The translations under genes were made by a program, and so were the position numbers. Below, piece after piece: positions 1 through 6,416 of a stretch of DNA of 10,597 nt (within the stretch, counting starts at the first letter, position 1; every line of letters starts with the position of its first letter). The stretch comes from Candidatus Melainabacteria bacterium. Lineage in GTDB: Bacteria; Cyanobacteriota; Vampirovibrionia; Obscuribacterales; Obscuribacteraceae. The stretch covers positions 1 to 10,597 of the forward strand of contig PSRH01000208.1 in NCBI GenBank assembly GCA_003175915.1, in the 5' to 3' direction. The notes under the pieces are model-generated. The model saw only the letters and a program-made list of their open reading frames with translations, ran no database searches and was not told the origin of the DNA.

Positions 1-226
1 GGCCGACGATTATTTTCAAACCTTGCCACTCATCCTTTTTCTCGGCGGTTTTTGTCAGCCAATGAGCTTTAAGTTTATTGATTATAGTCTTAATCGAAAG
101 CAGCGGCAGCCTCCTTTCGCCCGTTCGTCCCCAATAATTCAAGGATAGTGAATTGGCAAGAATGGCAGGTTGTCGTTACAAATACTTTAAGTAGAAGTTT
201 TCTGCGCGCCTATAGCATAGTAGCCG

Positions 227-259
227 TTGACAAACTATGTAAGCAATTTCGGTTAGAAT
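227..259 (+). promoter_or_regulatory. Possible sigma-70 promoter of the secreted-protein gene
   Basis: A perfect TTGACA (227-232) is followed by TAGAAT (254-259). The 21-nt spacer is longer than the usual 16-18, so the pair may not act together. If used, transcription would begin near 266 and leave a leader of about 43 nt before the GTG start at 309. Confidence 0.25.
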
Positions 260-295
260 GGCTCGCTGCGGTGACTTGCCACCAGCGCGCCTGCC

Positions 296-300
296 AGGAG
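296..300 (+). promoter_or_regulatory. Ribosome binding site deciding the GTG start at 309
   Basis: AGGAG lies 8 nt before GTG at 309-311. This ideal spacing supports GTG as the real start, and the peptide that follows begins with a clear signal sequence. Confidence 0.7.
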
Positions 301-308
301 ATTGAATT

Positions 309-1448
309 GTGCCACCAAAAAGCCAATTTCTATTGTTCAGTCTTATATCAAGTATATGCCTTGCCATCAATTTGCTCGTCACGACAACTTCTGCTCTTAG
401 CAGTGATCGATCAGCTAGCGCCATAGCTCAATCAGGAAAATCAGACGATCTCTTCGCAAGACTTGAGGCACTCGTCAAAGAATATTATCCAAAAGCAAAG
501 ATAACTAGATCAGACAAGTCGATCCACTTCCAGACCAAGGTAAAGAGCGAAGAGGGTTACTACTCGCACAAGCTTGAATTAGCCCCTATGTCGGGCGGCA
601 TTCGCGGGGACGTTTCGCTGGAACCTGGCGAATACACGGGATCCTATAAAGACAAGTTGGCCTGCGAATTGAATGAAGGATACTTTAGGCTGCTGGTCCT
701 GGCACCTCATTGCCAGGCATCCGACTGCCATTTACTTGCGATTCTGGCTTTTCCAGCAGACGTCTCTAGCGAGTTCAAAAGCGATTTCAAAACAATCGTA
801 TCCGGGTTTGCCACAAAAGAAGTCGCCTGGCAAATCCCGGCAACAAAAGCGAACGAGCCATTAAGCAGTTCCTCTCCGACAAATGCAATCGAGGAAAATA
901 ACAAGAGCATTTCGCCGACAAGCACTTCGATAGATCAAACAAACAGCTCCCCAACGGCACCAATAGCAACTCCGACGCCAATACCCACACCTATAACACC
1001 AACACCTCCTTCAACTGAACTAGCTGAAAGTGTAAAGCCTGATCGAAACACTCAGACCAATCCCCTGATAAAGAATGCCCACGAGGTATTCGATCGATTC
1101 AAAGCTCTCGATCTAGCTAGCAATCCAAGAATAATTGAGCTCTACTCCAATGACGCCAAGATATACATGGGGATCATTGGTGCGAACGGTCAAGTTGATT
1201 GGAGAACTCTAGACAAAGAAACTTATGGGACTTTCACCGCCAGCGCTTATCGCGCCGCTGCAAAACTGAATGCACAAACCCGCTATGAAGAACCGAAATT
1301 CACTTTAGATAAACGTGGCGGGGTCATGGTTTCGTTTAGCACGCGCATGCCCGGTAGCGCCACGAACATTCAATGGTTAGTGCGCCCGAACAAAGCAAAG
1401 GTCTGGCAGATTGTGGACGAGCGCTCCATATCACGTGCGATGAAATAA
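309..1448 (+). CDS. Secreted protein with Thr/Pro linker and possible NTF2-like C-terminal domain
   Basis: Predicted exported protein of 379 residues with no named family I can assign. Residues 7-24 form a hydrophobic signal-peptide core, with likely cleavage after Ser-Ala (28-29) or after Ala38. Cys17 does not sit in a valid lipobox. Residues about 45-170 form a mixed alpha/beta domain with three cysteines (119, 135, 140) that could pair outside the cytoplasm. Residues about 183-252 are a low-complexity Ser/Thr/Pro linker with a TPTP-type run. Residues about 255-379 look like an NTF2/SnoaL-type domain: a helix, then an ELYSNDAKIY segment, and a C-terminal strand pair ending in VWQIVDERS. That assignment is by eye. 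The GTG start has AGGAG 8 nt upstream. The gene stands alone, 155 nt before the next gene. A periplasmic or surface role is inferred, and the ligand is unknown. Confidence 0.8.
   Translation: MPPKSQFLLFSLISSICLAINLLVTTTSALSSDRSASAIAQSGKSDDLFARLEALVKEYYPKAKITRSDKSIHFQTKVKSEEGYYSHKLELAPMSGGIRGDVSLEPGEYTGSYKDKLACELNEGYFRLLVLAPHCQASDCHLLAILAFPADVSSEFKSDFKTIVSGFATKEVAWQIPATKANEPLSSSSPTNAIEENNKSISPTSTSIDQTNSSPTAPIATPTPIPTPITPTPPSTELAESVKPDRNTQTNPLIKNAHEVFDRFKALDLASNPRIIELYSNDAKIYMGIIGANGQVDWRTLDKETYGTFTASAYRAAAKLNAQTRYEEPKFTLDKRGGVMVSFSTRMPGSATNIQWLVRPNKAKVWQIVDERSISRAMK
969..1010 (+). repeat. Thr/Pro-rich low-complexity coding repeat
   Basis: This stretch encodes residues 221-234, an alternating Thr-Pro run (TPTPIPTPITPTPP), within a wider Ser/Thr/Pro-rich linker (about 183-252). 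It separates the two folded parts of the secreted protein. Such linkers are usually extended and often vary in length between relatives. Confidence 0.6.
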
Positions 1449-1603
1449 AAGATCGCATATTAGATTACGCCCAAGGGCGGTCTAGTCGCCAGACTTTGCC
1501 TCAATTTCATCCAGTTGGCTGATTACGCCGCGGTAATGATCGATCAATCCGGAGGCTCAAAGGATAAACTTAGAAAAGTCCCTGCCATCAAGCAATTAAT
1601 AAC
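1449..1603. other. Intergenic region without a clear terminator
   Basis: This 155-nt gap holds small inverted repeats: GCCC-AA-GGGC, GGCG (1476-1479) with CGCC (1487-1490), and ATTAC/GTAAT around a CCGCGG core near 1522-1537. None has a T tract after it, so none reads as a standard intrinsic terminator. I see no convincing promoter or ribosome binding site for the gene that follows. The GGAGG at 1551-1555 is too far from the ATG at 1604 to serve it. Confidence 0.4.
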
Positions 1604-3034
1604 ATGACTGAAGATAAGTCCTGCCATTTCCCCTATTTGCCCCATACCGACCATGATCGCGAAGAGATGCTGAAGGCGATCGGCGTCTCATCTTTCGATG
1701 AGCTGGTCAAACTGATCCCGAAAGAAGTGCGCGCCCAATCGCTAAACTTGCCGCGCGGCATGAGCGAGCTCGAACTGAGCGAACATATCGCTTCATTGGC
1801 TGCGAAGAACAAACCGGCGTCAGCCCAGGCCTGCTTTCTTGGGGGCGGCTCCTATCGGCGGTTTGTGCCGGCGATCGTTCCTTCAATCATCTCACGGTCT
1901 GAATTCTCCACGGCTTATACACCCTATCAAGCCGAGGCCAGTCAGGGTACTTTGCAAGCCATCTACGAATTTCAGACGGCTATATGCTTATTGACTGGTA
2001 TGGATGTCGCTAATGCATCTATATACGATGGCCCAACCGCTTGCGCTGAAGCTGCTCTTATGGCTTGCAGACTGAAGGAAAGGCACAAGATCTTCATAAG
2101 CCTTGCGCTCAATAACGAATATGCTTCGGTGACAACTACCTACGCCAATGCTGCCCATATTGATGTCGGCCAGCTAGCTTGTCCTAATGGTCTGACTGAC
2201 ACCAAGAGCTTGGGCGAGTGCGCCGCTTTGATCGTGCAGTATCCCAATTTCTTAGGCTCAATCGAAGATGTCAAAGTCCTTGCCGAGGCTGCCCATAAAG
2301 TCGACGCCCTCCTCATCGTCGTCAGCGATCCCTTGAGCTTGGGCCTGCTTGCCCCACCTGGTCAGTTTGGCGCCGACATCGTCGTTGGTGACGCTCAGCA
2401 ATGTGGCAACTTCCTCTCCTTTGGTGGCCCGACAGCCGGCTACATCGCTTGCCGGCAGGACTTCATCCGCCAGCTTCCCGGTCGTCTATCCGGTATGACC
2501 GTTGATAAGGAAGGAAAGCGGGCTTTCACCCTTGCTCTGCAAACACGCGAGCAGCACATCCGGCGGGCCAAAGCCACTTCCAACATATGCACCAATCAGG
2601 CTCTTAATGCTTTAGCTATGCTCGTCTATTTGACGGCCATGGGTCCTCATGGGCTAAAGCAGGTTGGCATGCTGAGCATGCAAAGAGCCCATTATTTGGC
2701 CAAGCGGTTGGCGGCCATTCCGGGTGTGAAAATGCCTCTTACTGCCGCCTTTTTCAACGAGTTCGTGATCAACACCCCGAAACCATCAAGATATGTTCTT
2801 GAAGAACTCCTTAAAAATGGAATCATTGGTGGGCTGGATTTGAATGTTCACAAACCTTCAATAAGTGACGGAATCCTTGTTGCCGTGACGGAGATGAATA
2901 GCCGAGCGCAGCTGGACCACTATGCCGATACGCTCAGCCGCATATTGTTAGACGAGGACAACCCCAAAGACATCGGCAAGCCAAACTCAGTCTCGCTGGC
3001 ACGGTCCGGCAAAACCTCCTCACCAGTGAAATAG
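1604..3034 (+). CDS. gcvPA: Glycine dehydrogenase (decarboxylating) subunit 1, GcvPA
   Basis: Alpha subunit of the two-chain P protein of the glycine cleavage system. With GcvPB it decarboxylates glycine and passes the aminomethyl group to the lipoyl arm of GcvH in the cytosol. The N terminus (YLPHTDHDREEMLKAIGVSS, residues 11-30, then SLNLPRGMSELEL) matches the family. So do the TAYTPYQAEASQGTLQAIYE block (103-122), the EGKRAFTLALQTREQHIRRA region (303-322) and the following SNICTNQALNAL. The PLP lysine belongs to GcvPB, so this chain alone should not be active. At 476 residues it is about 25-30 longer than usual, because of a polar Ser/Lys-rich tail (about 450-476). ATG 1604 is the only usual start after the in-frame stop at 1571, yet no Shine-Dalgarno precedes it. 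No gcvPB, gcvH or gcvT lies nearby, which is unusual. Confidence 0.95.
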   Translation: MTEDKSCHFPYLPHTDHDREEMLKAIGVSSFDELVKLIPKEVRAQSLNLPRGMSELELSEHIASLAAKNKPASAQACFLGGGSYRRFVPAIVPSIISRSEFSTAYTPYQAEASQGTLQAIYEFQTAICLLTGMDVANASIYDGPTACAEAALMACRLKERHKIFISLALNNEYASVTTTYANAAHIDVGQLACPNGLTDTKSLGECAALIVQYPNFLGSIEDVKVLAEAAHKVDALLIVVSDPLSLGLLAPPGQFGADIVVGDAQQCGNFLSFGGPTAGYIACRQDFIRQLPGRLSGMTVDKEGKRAFTLALQTREQHIRRAKATSNICTNQALNALAMLVYLTAMGPHGLKQVGMLSMQRAHYLAKRLAAIPGVKMPLTAAFFNEFVINTPKPSRYVLEELLKNGIIGGLDLNVHKPSISDGILVAVTEMNSRAQLDHYADTLSRILLDEDNPKDIGKPNSVSLARSGKTSSPVK

Positions 3035-3066
3035 AGCAAATCCGGCAGGGCATCATTAAGTACTTG

Positions 3067-3072
3067 TATAAT
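3067..3072 (+). promoter_or_regulatory. -10 box of a probable lepB promoter
   Basis: TATAAT is perfect and preceded directly by TG (TTGTATAAT). No good -35 hexamer is found 16-18 nt upstream, so this would be a -10-dependent promoter. Transcription would start near 3079 and give a leader of about 47 nt before the signal peptidase ATG. It lies in the 91-nt gap after gcvPA, which supports separate transcription of lepB. Confidence 0.45.
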
Positions 3073-3125
3073 CTCCCTTGTGCTGTGACCATCCTTATTG
3101 ATCTGCCAAGGACTTTTCGTGTTTT

Positions 3126-3932
3126 ATGGACCAATCTGATTCACTGACCTCGCCACGTTCTGATACGCCTGTCGACGATCCCACCAAAAAGCGCATGAAC
3201 TCTGGTTCGAACTCTCAGAATCAAAAGAGAAATGATAAACCAAATCCGATCGTCGCTTTTATTCGAGAGTTAGTCGAACTTTTAGTTGTCACGCTGGTTT
3301 TGTTGATCGTCATTCGCTGGGCATTGGCTGAGGCCCGCTATATCCCGTCGAGCTCCATGGAGCCGACCCTGCAAATAAACGATCGCTTGCTGGTCGAGAA
3401 GGTGTCGGGGCACTTGCACAAACCAATCCAACGCGGCGATATCCTCGTCTTTTATCCGCCGCCCATAGAGGTCGGGGGTAACGATTTAAGCATGGATCCC
3501 CTCACCGTGCTCGGTCGCTGGACCGGTCTGCCATTTCTGCCCTACGAGCCAGCTTTCATAAAGAGGGTGGTTGGGCTTCCCGGTGAGCACATTAGAGTGG
3601 CTCGCAATCAGGGAGTGTTCATCAATGGCCAGCTTTTGAACGAATCTAGCTATGTCAAAGAGCTACCCGCCTACGAGTTAAATGTTCTGGGAGACATTCA
3701 GGGACGTTCTAACTCGGGCAAGTTGATTCGACCTTTTGCCAGTCCCAAGCAGGCTAATGAGCCGATCATCGTGCCGAAAGGCTGCCTTTTTATGATGGGC
3801 GACAATCGCAATAACAGCGAAGATAGCCATGTTTGGGGCTTTCTTGACCAGAAACGCGTAATCGGGCGAGCCTGCCTGCTCTTCTGGCGCCAATTAGAAC
3901 CCCAGAAATACCCGACCATTCTCGACGAATAA
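3126..3932 (+). CDS. lepB: Signal peptidase I
   Basis: Membrane-bound serine protease that removes signal peptides from Sec- and Tat-exported proteins on the outer face of the cytoplasmic membrane. It has 268 residues. A polar N-terminal tail (1-43) is followed by one membrane segment (about 44-65), then the catalytic domain. Box B is PSSSMEPTL with nucleophile Ser77. Box D is FIKRVVGLPG with general base Lys146. Box E is GDNRNNSEDS (225-234). RGDILVF (103-109) is also typical. All catalytic residues are present, so it should be active. ATG 3126 has only a distant AAGGA (3108-3112). An internal ATG at residue 24 would still keep the membrane segment, so the exact start is not certain. It could process the two secreted proteins of this window, but that is a general function. 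Confidence 0.95.
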   Translation: MDQSDSLTSPRSDTPVDDPTKKRMNSGSNSQNQKRNDKPNPIVAFIRELVELLVVTLVLLIVIRWALAEARYIPSSSMEPTLQINDRLLVEKVSGHLHKPIQRGDILVFYPPPIEVGGNDLSMDPLTVLGRWTGLPFLPYEPAFIKRVVGLPGEHIRVARNQGVFINGQLLNESSYVKELPAYELNVLGDIQGRSNSGKLIRPFASPKQANEPIIVPKGCLFMMGDNRNNSEDSHVWGFLDQKRVIGRACLLFWRQLEPQKYPTILDE

Positions 3933-3957
3933 GCCCCTTTCCCGGGCAGGCGCTTTT
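3933..3957 (+). terminator. Weak candidate terminator after lepB
   Basis: A 4-bp GC stem (GCCC 3933-3936 with GGGC 3944-3947, 7-nt loop) starts right after the lepB stop. A T4 run follows only after a further 6 nt. Stem and tail are both short and badly spaced, so this is a weak candidate. Confidence 0.2.
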
Positions 3958-4101
3958 ATCGGCAAAAGGCAATGACAAAGGCGCCAAGGGCCCGCTGTTG
4001 CTGGACCCGGCCCGTCAGTGCCGTCTTAAATTAATCTCGAGAAATTGGGTATATAGCCACAAGTCGGGTCGTGCAGCGGTGCAAAATGAGCGGACTGACG
4101 G
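3933..4101. other. GC-rich intergenic region with weak hairpins
   Basis: This 169-nt gap follows lepB. GCCC (3933-3936) can pair with GGGC (3944-3947) and is followed by TTTT at 3954-3957, a weak candidate terminator. CTTTT (3953-3957) can also pair with AAAAG (3964-3968), and GGGCC (3988-3992) with GGCCC (4009-4013). TATATA at 4050-4055 may be a -10 for the downstream HD-GYP gene, without a good -35. An eight-codon reading frame (4086-4109, ATG to TAA) overlaps the start of the next gene out of frame. Confidence 0.35.
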
Positions 4102-5583
4102 ATGTCTAACACTTTGGGCTCAAAGGGCAAAAGAAAGCCCCAAAGCCTCGATCAGCCAATAATTAACCAAGGCCCGCCGAAGTCCAAGCCCAACCCTGGC
4201 GAGACGGCAACAGTGACGCACGGGGCACCTCTTAACGAGCTGGAATCCGAGCTAAACAAGCGGGAGTTGGCTCTCATCGAGCATGAAATCAAATCACTCC
4301 ACATGAAAGAGGAACTGGAGCGTTTGCGACCTCTTTCTGGGCTCTATCGCGTTGTCAAAGCGATGGCTAGAGAACGCAAGCTCGAGAAAATTCTTGAAGT
4401 GATTACCTCCGAGACGCAAGTAATGCTGGATTGCGACCGTTGCAGCGTCTTTGTTCTTGACCAGGACACAGGTGAACTCTGGACCCAAATCGCCCAGGGG
4501 CTTATTGGCAATCGTGTCATTACAATTTCCATCAACTCAACCAGCATCGTCAGCGACTGCGCCAGAAGCGGTCAAATAATCAATATCGAAGACGCTTACG
4601 CCGACAAGCGTTTCGATCCAGAAGTGGACCGGCAAACCGGTTACCGCACCAAGAGTGTGCTCTGCGTACCGATGCGCAACCGTAATGGCCAAGTGATTGG
4701 GGTGTTTCAGGCACTCAATAAAGTCAATCGCTGCTTTACTCATGACGACGAAGACTGGCTGGAGGGGCTGACTGCCGTCGCCGCTAATTTGATTGAGCAA
4801 GCCCAAGCCTATGCGGAAATCGAGCGCTTCGTGGACAAAACCCTGGAAGTGCTTGCTCAGACGATTGATAAACGGGACCCGCTTACCGCCGGTCATTCCA
4901 TGAGGGTTACCCAATACAGTCTCTTGCTAGGCGGTGCCATGCGCATCCCGGAAGATGATGTTGATGTTTTGCGTTATTCAGCCATGATGCACGATTTCGG
5001 CAAAATCGGCATACCAGAAGCGATTCTCTGGAAGCCAGGACGGCTTACGCCGGAAGAATATCTTTGCGTGCAAAAGCATGCTCGCATTACTTATGATCTA
5101 CTCTCCAACTTGCCCTTTACCCATCGCCTCAAAGCCGTTCCCTTCGTCGCCTCCTGTCACCACGAAAAGGTGGACGGTTCTGGCTACTATCGGGGATTGA
5201 AGGGCAATGACATCCCCTTCCTTGCCCGTGTGATTGCCGTAGCAGACGTATTTGATGCCCTCACATCGGTGCGTCATTACCGCAATCGCATGCCTATCGA
5301 AAACGTTACCGAAATCCTGCAAACCGGCCGGGACAATCATTTTCAGGCGGAATGTGTGGACGCTTTCTACCGCTTGCCATGCCATCGCGTCCTTACCATC
5401 ATGGAGTCGGAACGGGGACAGGAAATACCACCTGAGGTTGATAGTTTCCGTTCTATAACCTGGCAAAGATTGGTCGAACTAATCGCTGGAGCCCGCCCCA
5501 AGCGCGAAGAAGACGGTCTCAAAGAGACATTTGAGCGGATTTATAATGCCAACCTGCCGGCCGATTACAAACCGCTTGACTAA
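4102..5583 (+). CDS. GAF domain + HD-GYP domain phosphodiesterase (variant GYY)
   Basis: Probable cytosolic signalling protein of 493 residues. HD-GYP domains hydrolyse cyclic di-GMP, and some hydrolyse cGAMP. Residues 1-43 are polar and disordered. About 44-78 is a charged helix, probably coiled coil. About 93-235 is a GAF domain (CDRCSVFVLDQDTGELW, then SVLCVPMRNRNGQVIGVFQALNK). About 240-410 is HD-GYP. Expected ligands are present: His265 (TAGHSMRVT), His297-Asp298 (MMHDFGKIG) with Lys301, His326, His353-His354 and Asp382. The signature HHExxDGSGYP reads HHEKVDGSGYY, so the Pro is Tyr363. The usual SDRPYR reads SVRHYR. The family commonly tolerates change here, so activity is likely but not certain. 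No membrane segment or phosphoreceiver domain is seen, so input probably comes through GAF. The ATG lacks a clear Shine-Dalgarno. The next gene starts 17 nt downstream, suggesting an operon. Confidence 0.92.
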   Translation: MSNTLGSKGKRKPQSLDQPIINQGPPKSKPNPGETATVTHGAPLNELESELNKRELALIEHEIKSLHMKEELERLRPLSGLYRVVKAMARERKLEKILEVITSETQVMLDCDRCSVFVLDQDTGELWTQIAQGLIGNRVITISINSTSIVSDCARSGQIINIEDAYADKRFDPEVDRQTGYRTKSVLCVPMRNRNGQVIGVFQALNKVNRCFTHDDEDWLEGLTAVAANLIEQAQAYAEIERFVDKTLEVLAQTIDKRDPLTAGHSMRVTQYSLLLGGAMRIPEDDVDVLRYSAMMHDFGKIGIPEAILWKPGRLTPEEYLCVQKHARITYDLLSNLPFTHRLKAVPFVASCHHEKVDGSGYYRGLKGNDIPFLARVIAVADVFDALTSVRHYRNRMPIENVTEILQTGRDNHFQAECVDAFYRLPCHRVLTIMESERGQEIPPEVDSFRSITWQRLVELIAGARPKREEDGLKETFERIYNANLPADYKPLD

Positions 5584-5600
5584 TTCGCTATTATAGGGCG

Positions 5601-6416
5601 ATGCAATGGCTGACCATTCTGGCTTTAACTCTAAGCCTGCTCATCTGCGGGCCGGTCCGGGCTGAAAACGCTCCGCTGGCTTCCGCTTTGACCAGTCCCT
5701 CCGAGCAAACAGAAAAAGTCGAAGACGCCACCGCCACCGACATTCCACTGGCAGAGACCCAGAACAAAGTAAAGCTCACTATCCAGGTTGCCGTGCCTCA
5801 GAACAAGCGGTCGAGCAATCAATTCACCGTCTATCCCTACCCGGTTGAGCCGCCTTCACCTCACCCTAAATTGGCGATCGGGCTGATGGCTACCGATGAT
5901 CGTTCCCTGAAAGGCGCTTTGTTGACACTTGGTTATGTTTTGAGAGCCAAGAAGGAGCAAGCCTATCCGACTTGCGGTTATCGCATGACCTACGCCTACA
6001 AGACGGCCCTAAAGAAGTATGGCGGCGGTCAACCCCACACACTGGGCGAAATCTATCGCTGGCAGAATGAGATGCTCCCTTACCTCAAGTATGAAGTAAT
6101 GAAGAGCAATGAACGAGAGCAAAACCGCATGGAAAGGATGAATGTGACTCGAACCATATTCGCCAACGAAAGAGCGGACATCGAAACTGACGCTCTCAAA
6201 GAAGGACTTTATCCAGTAAACGTGCGGGTTGCCGACTGGGGCAATATCGGACAGCGCGGTCAGGTATGGCTTCCCAAGGCACGCTGGTGGGTGGTCGGGA
6301 CGCACAAACTACCAGGGCTAGCTTTTTATTGGCAAGAACAGGTTGACCTGAGGGACGGACCGCAAACCATTCAGCTCCACGACGGCAATGCCTTACTTAT
6401 TGAAGGAGCCTGGTGA
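5601..6416 (+). CDS. Secreted protein of unknown function
   Basis: I do not recognise a family. The 271-residue product has a clear signal peptide: hydrophobic core 4-16, cleavage expected after Val-Arg-Ala (residues 19-21). Residues about 22-58 are polar and probably disordered. From about 85 to the end it looks folded, with a MATDDRSLKGALLTLGYVLR segment (96-115), a tyrosine-rich patch around 122-140, a highly charged helix (about 158-192, many Glu and Arg) and a Trp-rich C-terminal part (WW at 229-230) ending in EGAW. Mature cysteines are few (Cys125). The ATG lies 17 nt after the stop of the HD-GYP gene with only a weak AGGG before it, so translation may be coupled. Location outside the cytoplasm is supported, the function is not. 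Its last 24 nt overlap the 3' end of the opposite RNase J gene. Confidence 0.75.
   Translation: MQWLTILALTLSLLICGPVRAENAPLASALTSPSEQTEKVEDATATDIPLAETQNKVKLTIQVAVPQNKRSSNQFTVYPYPVEPPSPHPKLAIGLMATDDRSLKGALLTLGYVLRAKKEQAYPTCGYRMTYAYKTALKKYGGGQPHTLGEIYRWQNEMLPYLKYEVMKSNEREQNRMERMNVTRTIFANERADIETDALKEGLYPVNVRVADWGNIGQRGQVWLPKARWWVVGTHKLPGLAFYWQEQVDLRDGPQTIQLHDGNALLIEGAW

Larger units (their letters stand above)
1..308. other. Left-edge region without a firm gene
   Basis: I see no gene here that I can defend. On the minus strand a frame stays open from about position 175 to the left edge, reading toward position 1. It gives a Lys/Glu-rich peptide containing HWLTKTAEKKDEWQGLKIIV. Its only usual start codon is a TTG at 142-140 with no ribosome site. 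A perfect AAAGGAGG on that strand (about 117-110) is followed at normal spacing only by CTG. It could be the 5' end of a divergent gene or chance. On the plus strand the same codon register is open from 2 to 148, so the strand cannot be settled. The right part (227-308) probably holds the promoter and ribosome binding site of the secreted-protein gene. Confidence 0.4.

Noticed and set aside
90..209. Minus-strand frame encoding a peptide with a CHSC motif
   Set aside because: About 39 codons with no ATG, GTG or TTG start and no ribosome site. The CxxC resemblance to a redox site is probably chance.
309..390. Possible lipoprotein signal at Cys17 of the secreted protein
   Set aside because: The residue before the Cys is Ile, not Gly, Ala or Ser, so it does not fit a lipobox. 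Ordinary signal peptidase I cleavage is more likely.
148..426. Plus-strand frame of 92 codons starting with GTG
   Set aside because: It overlaps the start of the secreted-protein gene in another frame, has no ribosome site and does not look like a protein family. The GTG at 309 with AGGAG and a signal peptide is far better supported.
1463..1529. Direct repeat GATTACGCC at 1463-1471 and 1521-1529
   Set aside because: Only 9 bases and two copies, which may be chance. No mobile-element or attachment-site structure goes with it.
3988..4013. GGGCC/GGCCC inverted repeat before the HD-GYP gene
   Set aside because: A 5-bp stem with a 16-nt loop and no T tract. Not convincing as a terminator or operator.
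4537..4914. Minus-strand frame of 125 codons opposite the GAF domain
   Set aside because: Antisense shadow of the clear GAF/HD-GYP gene, without signals of its own.
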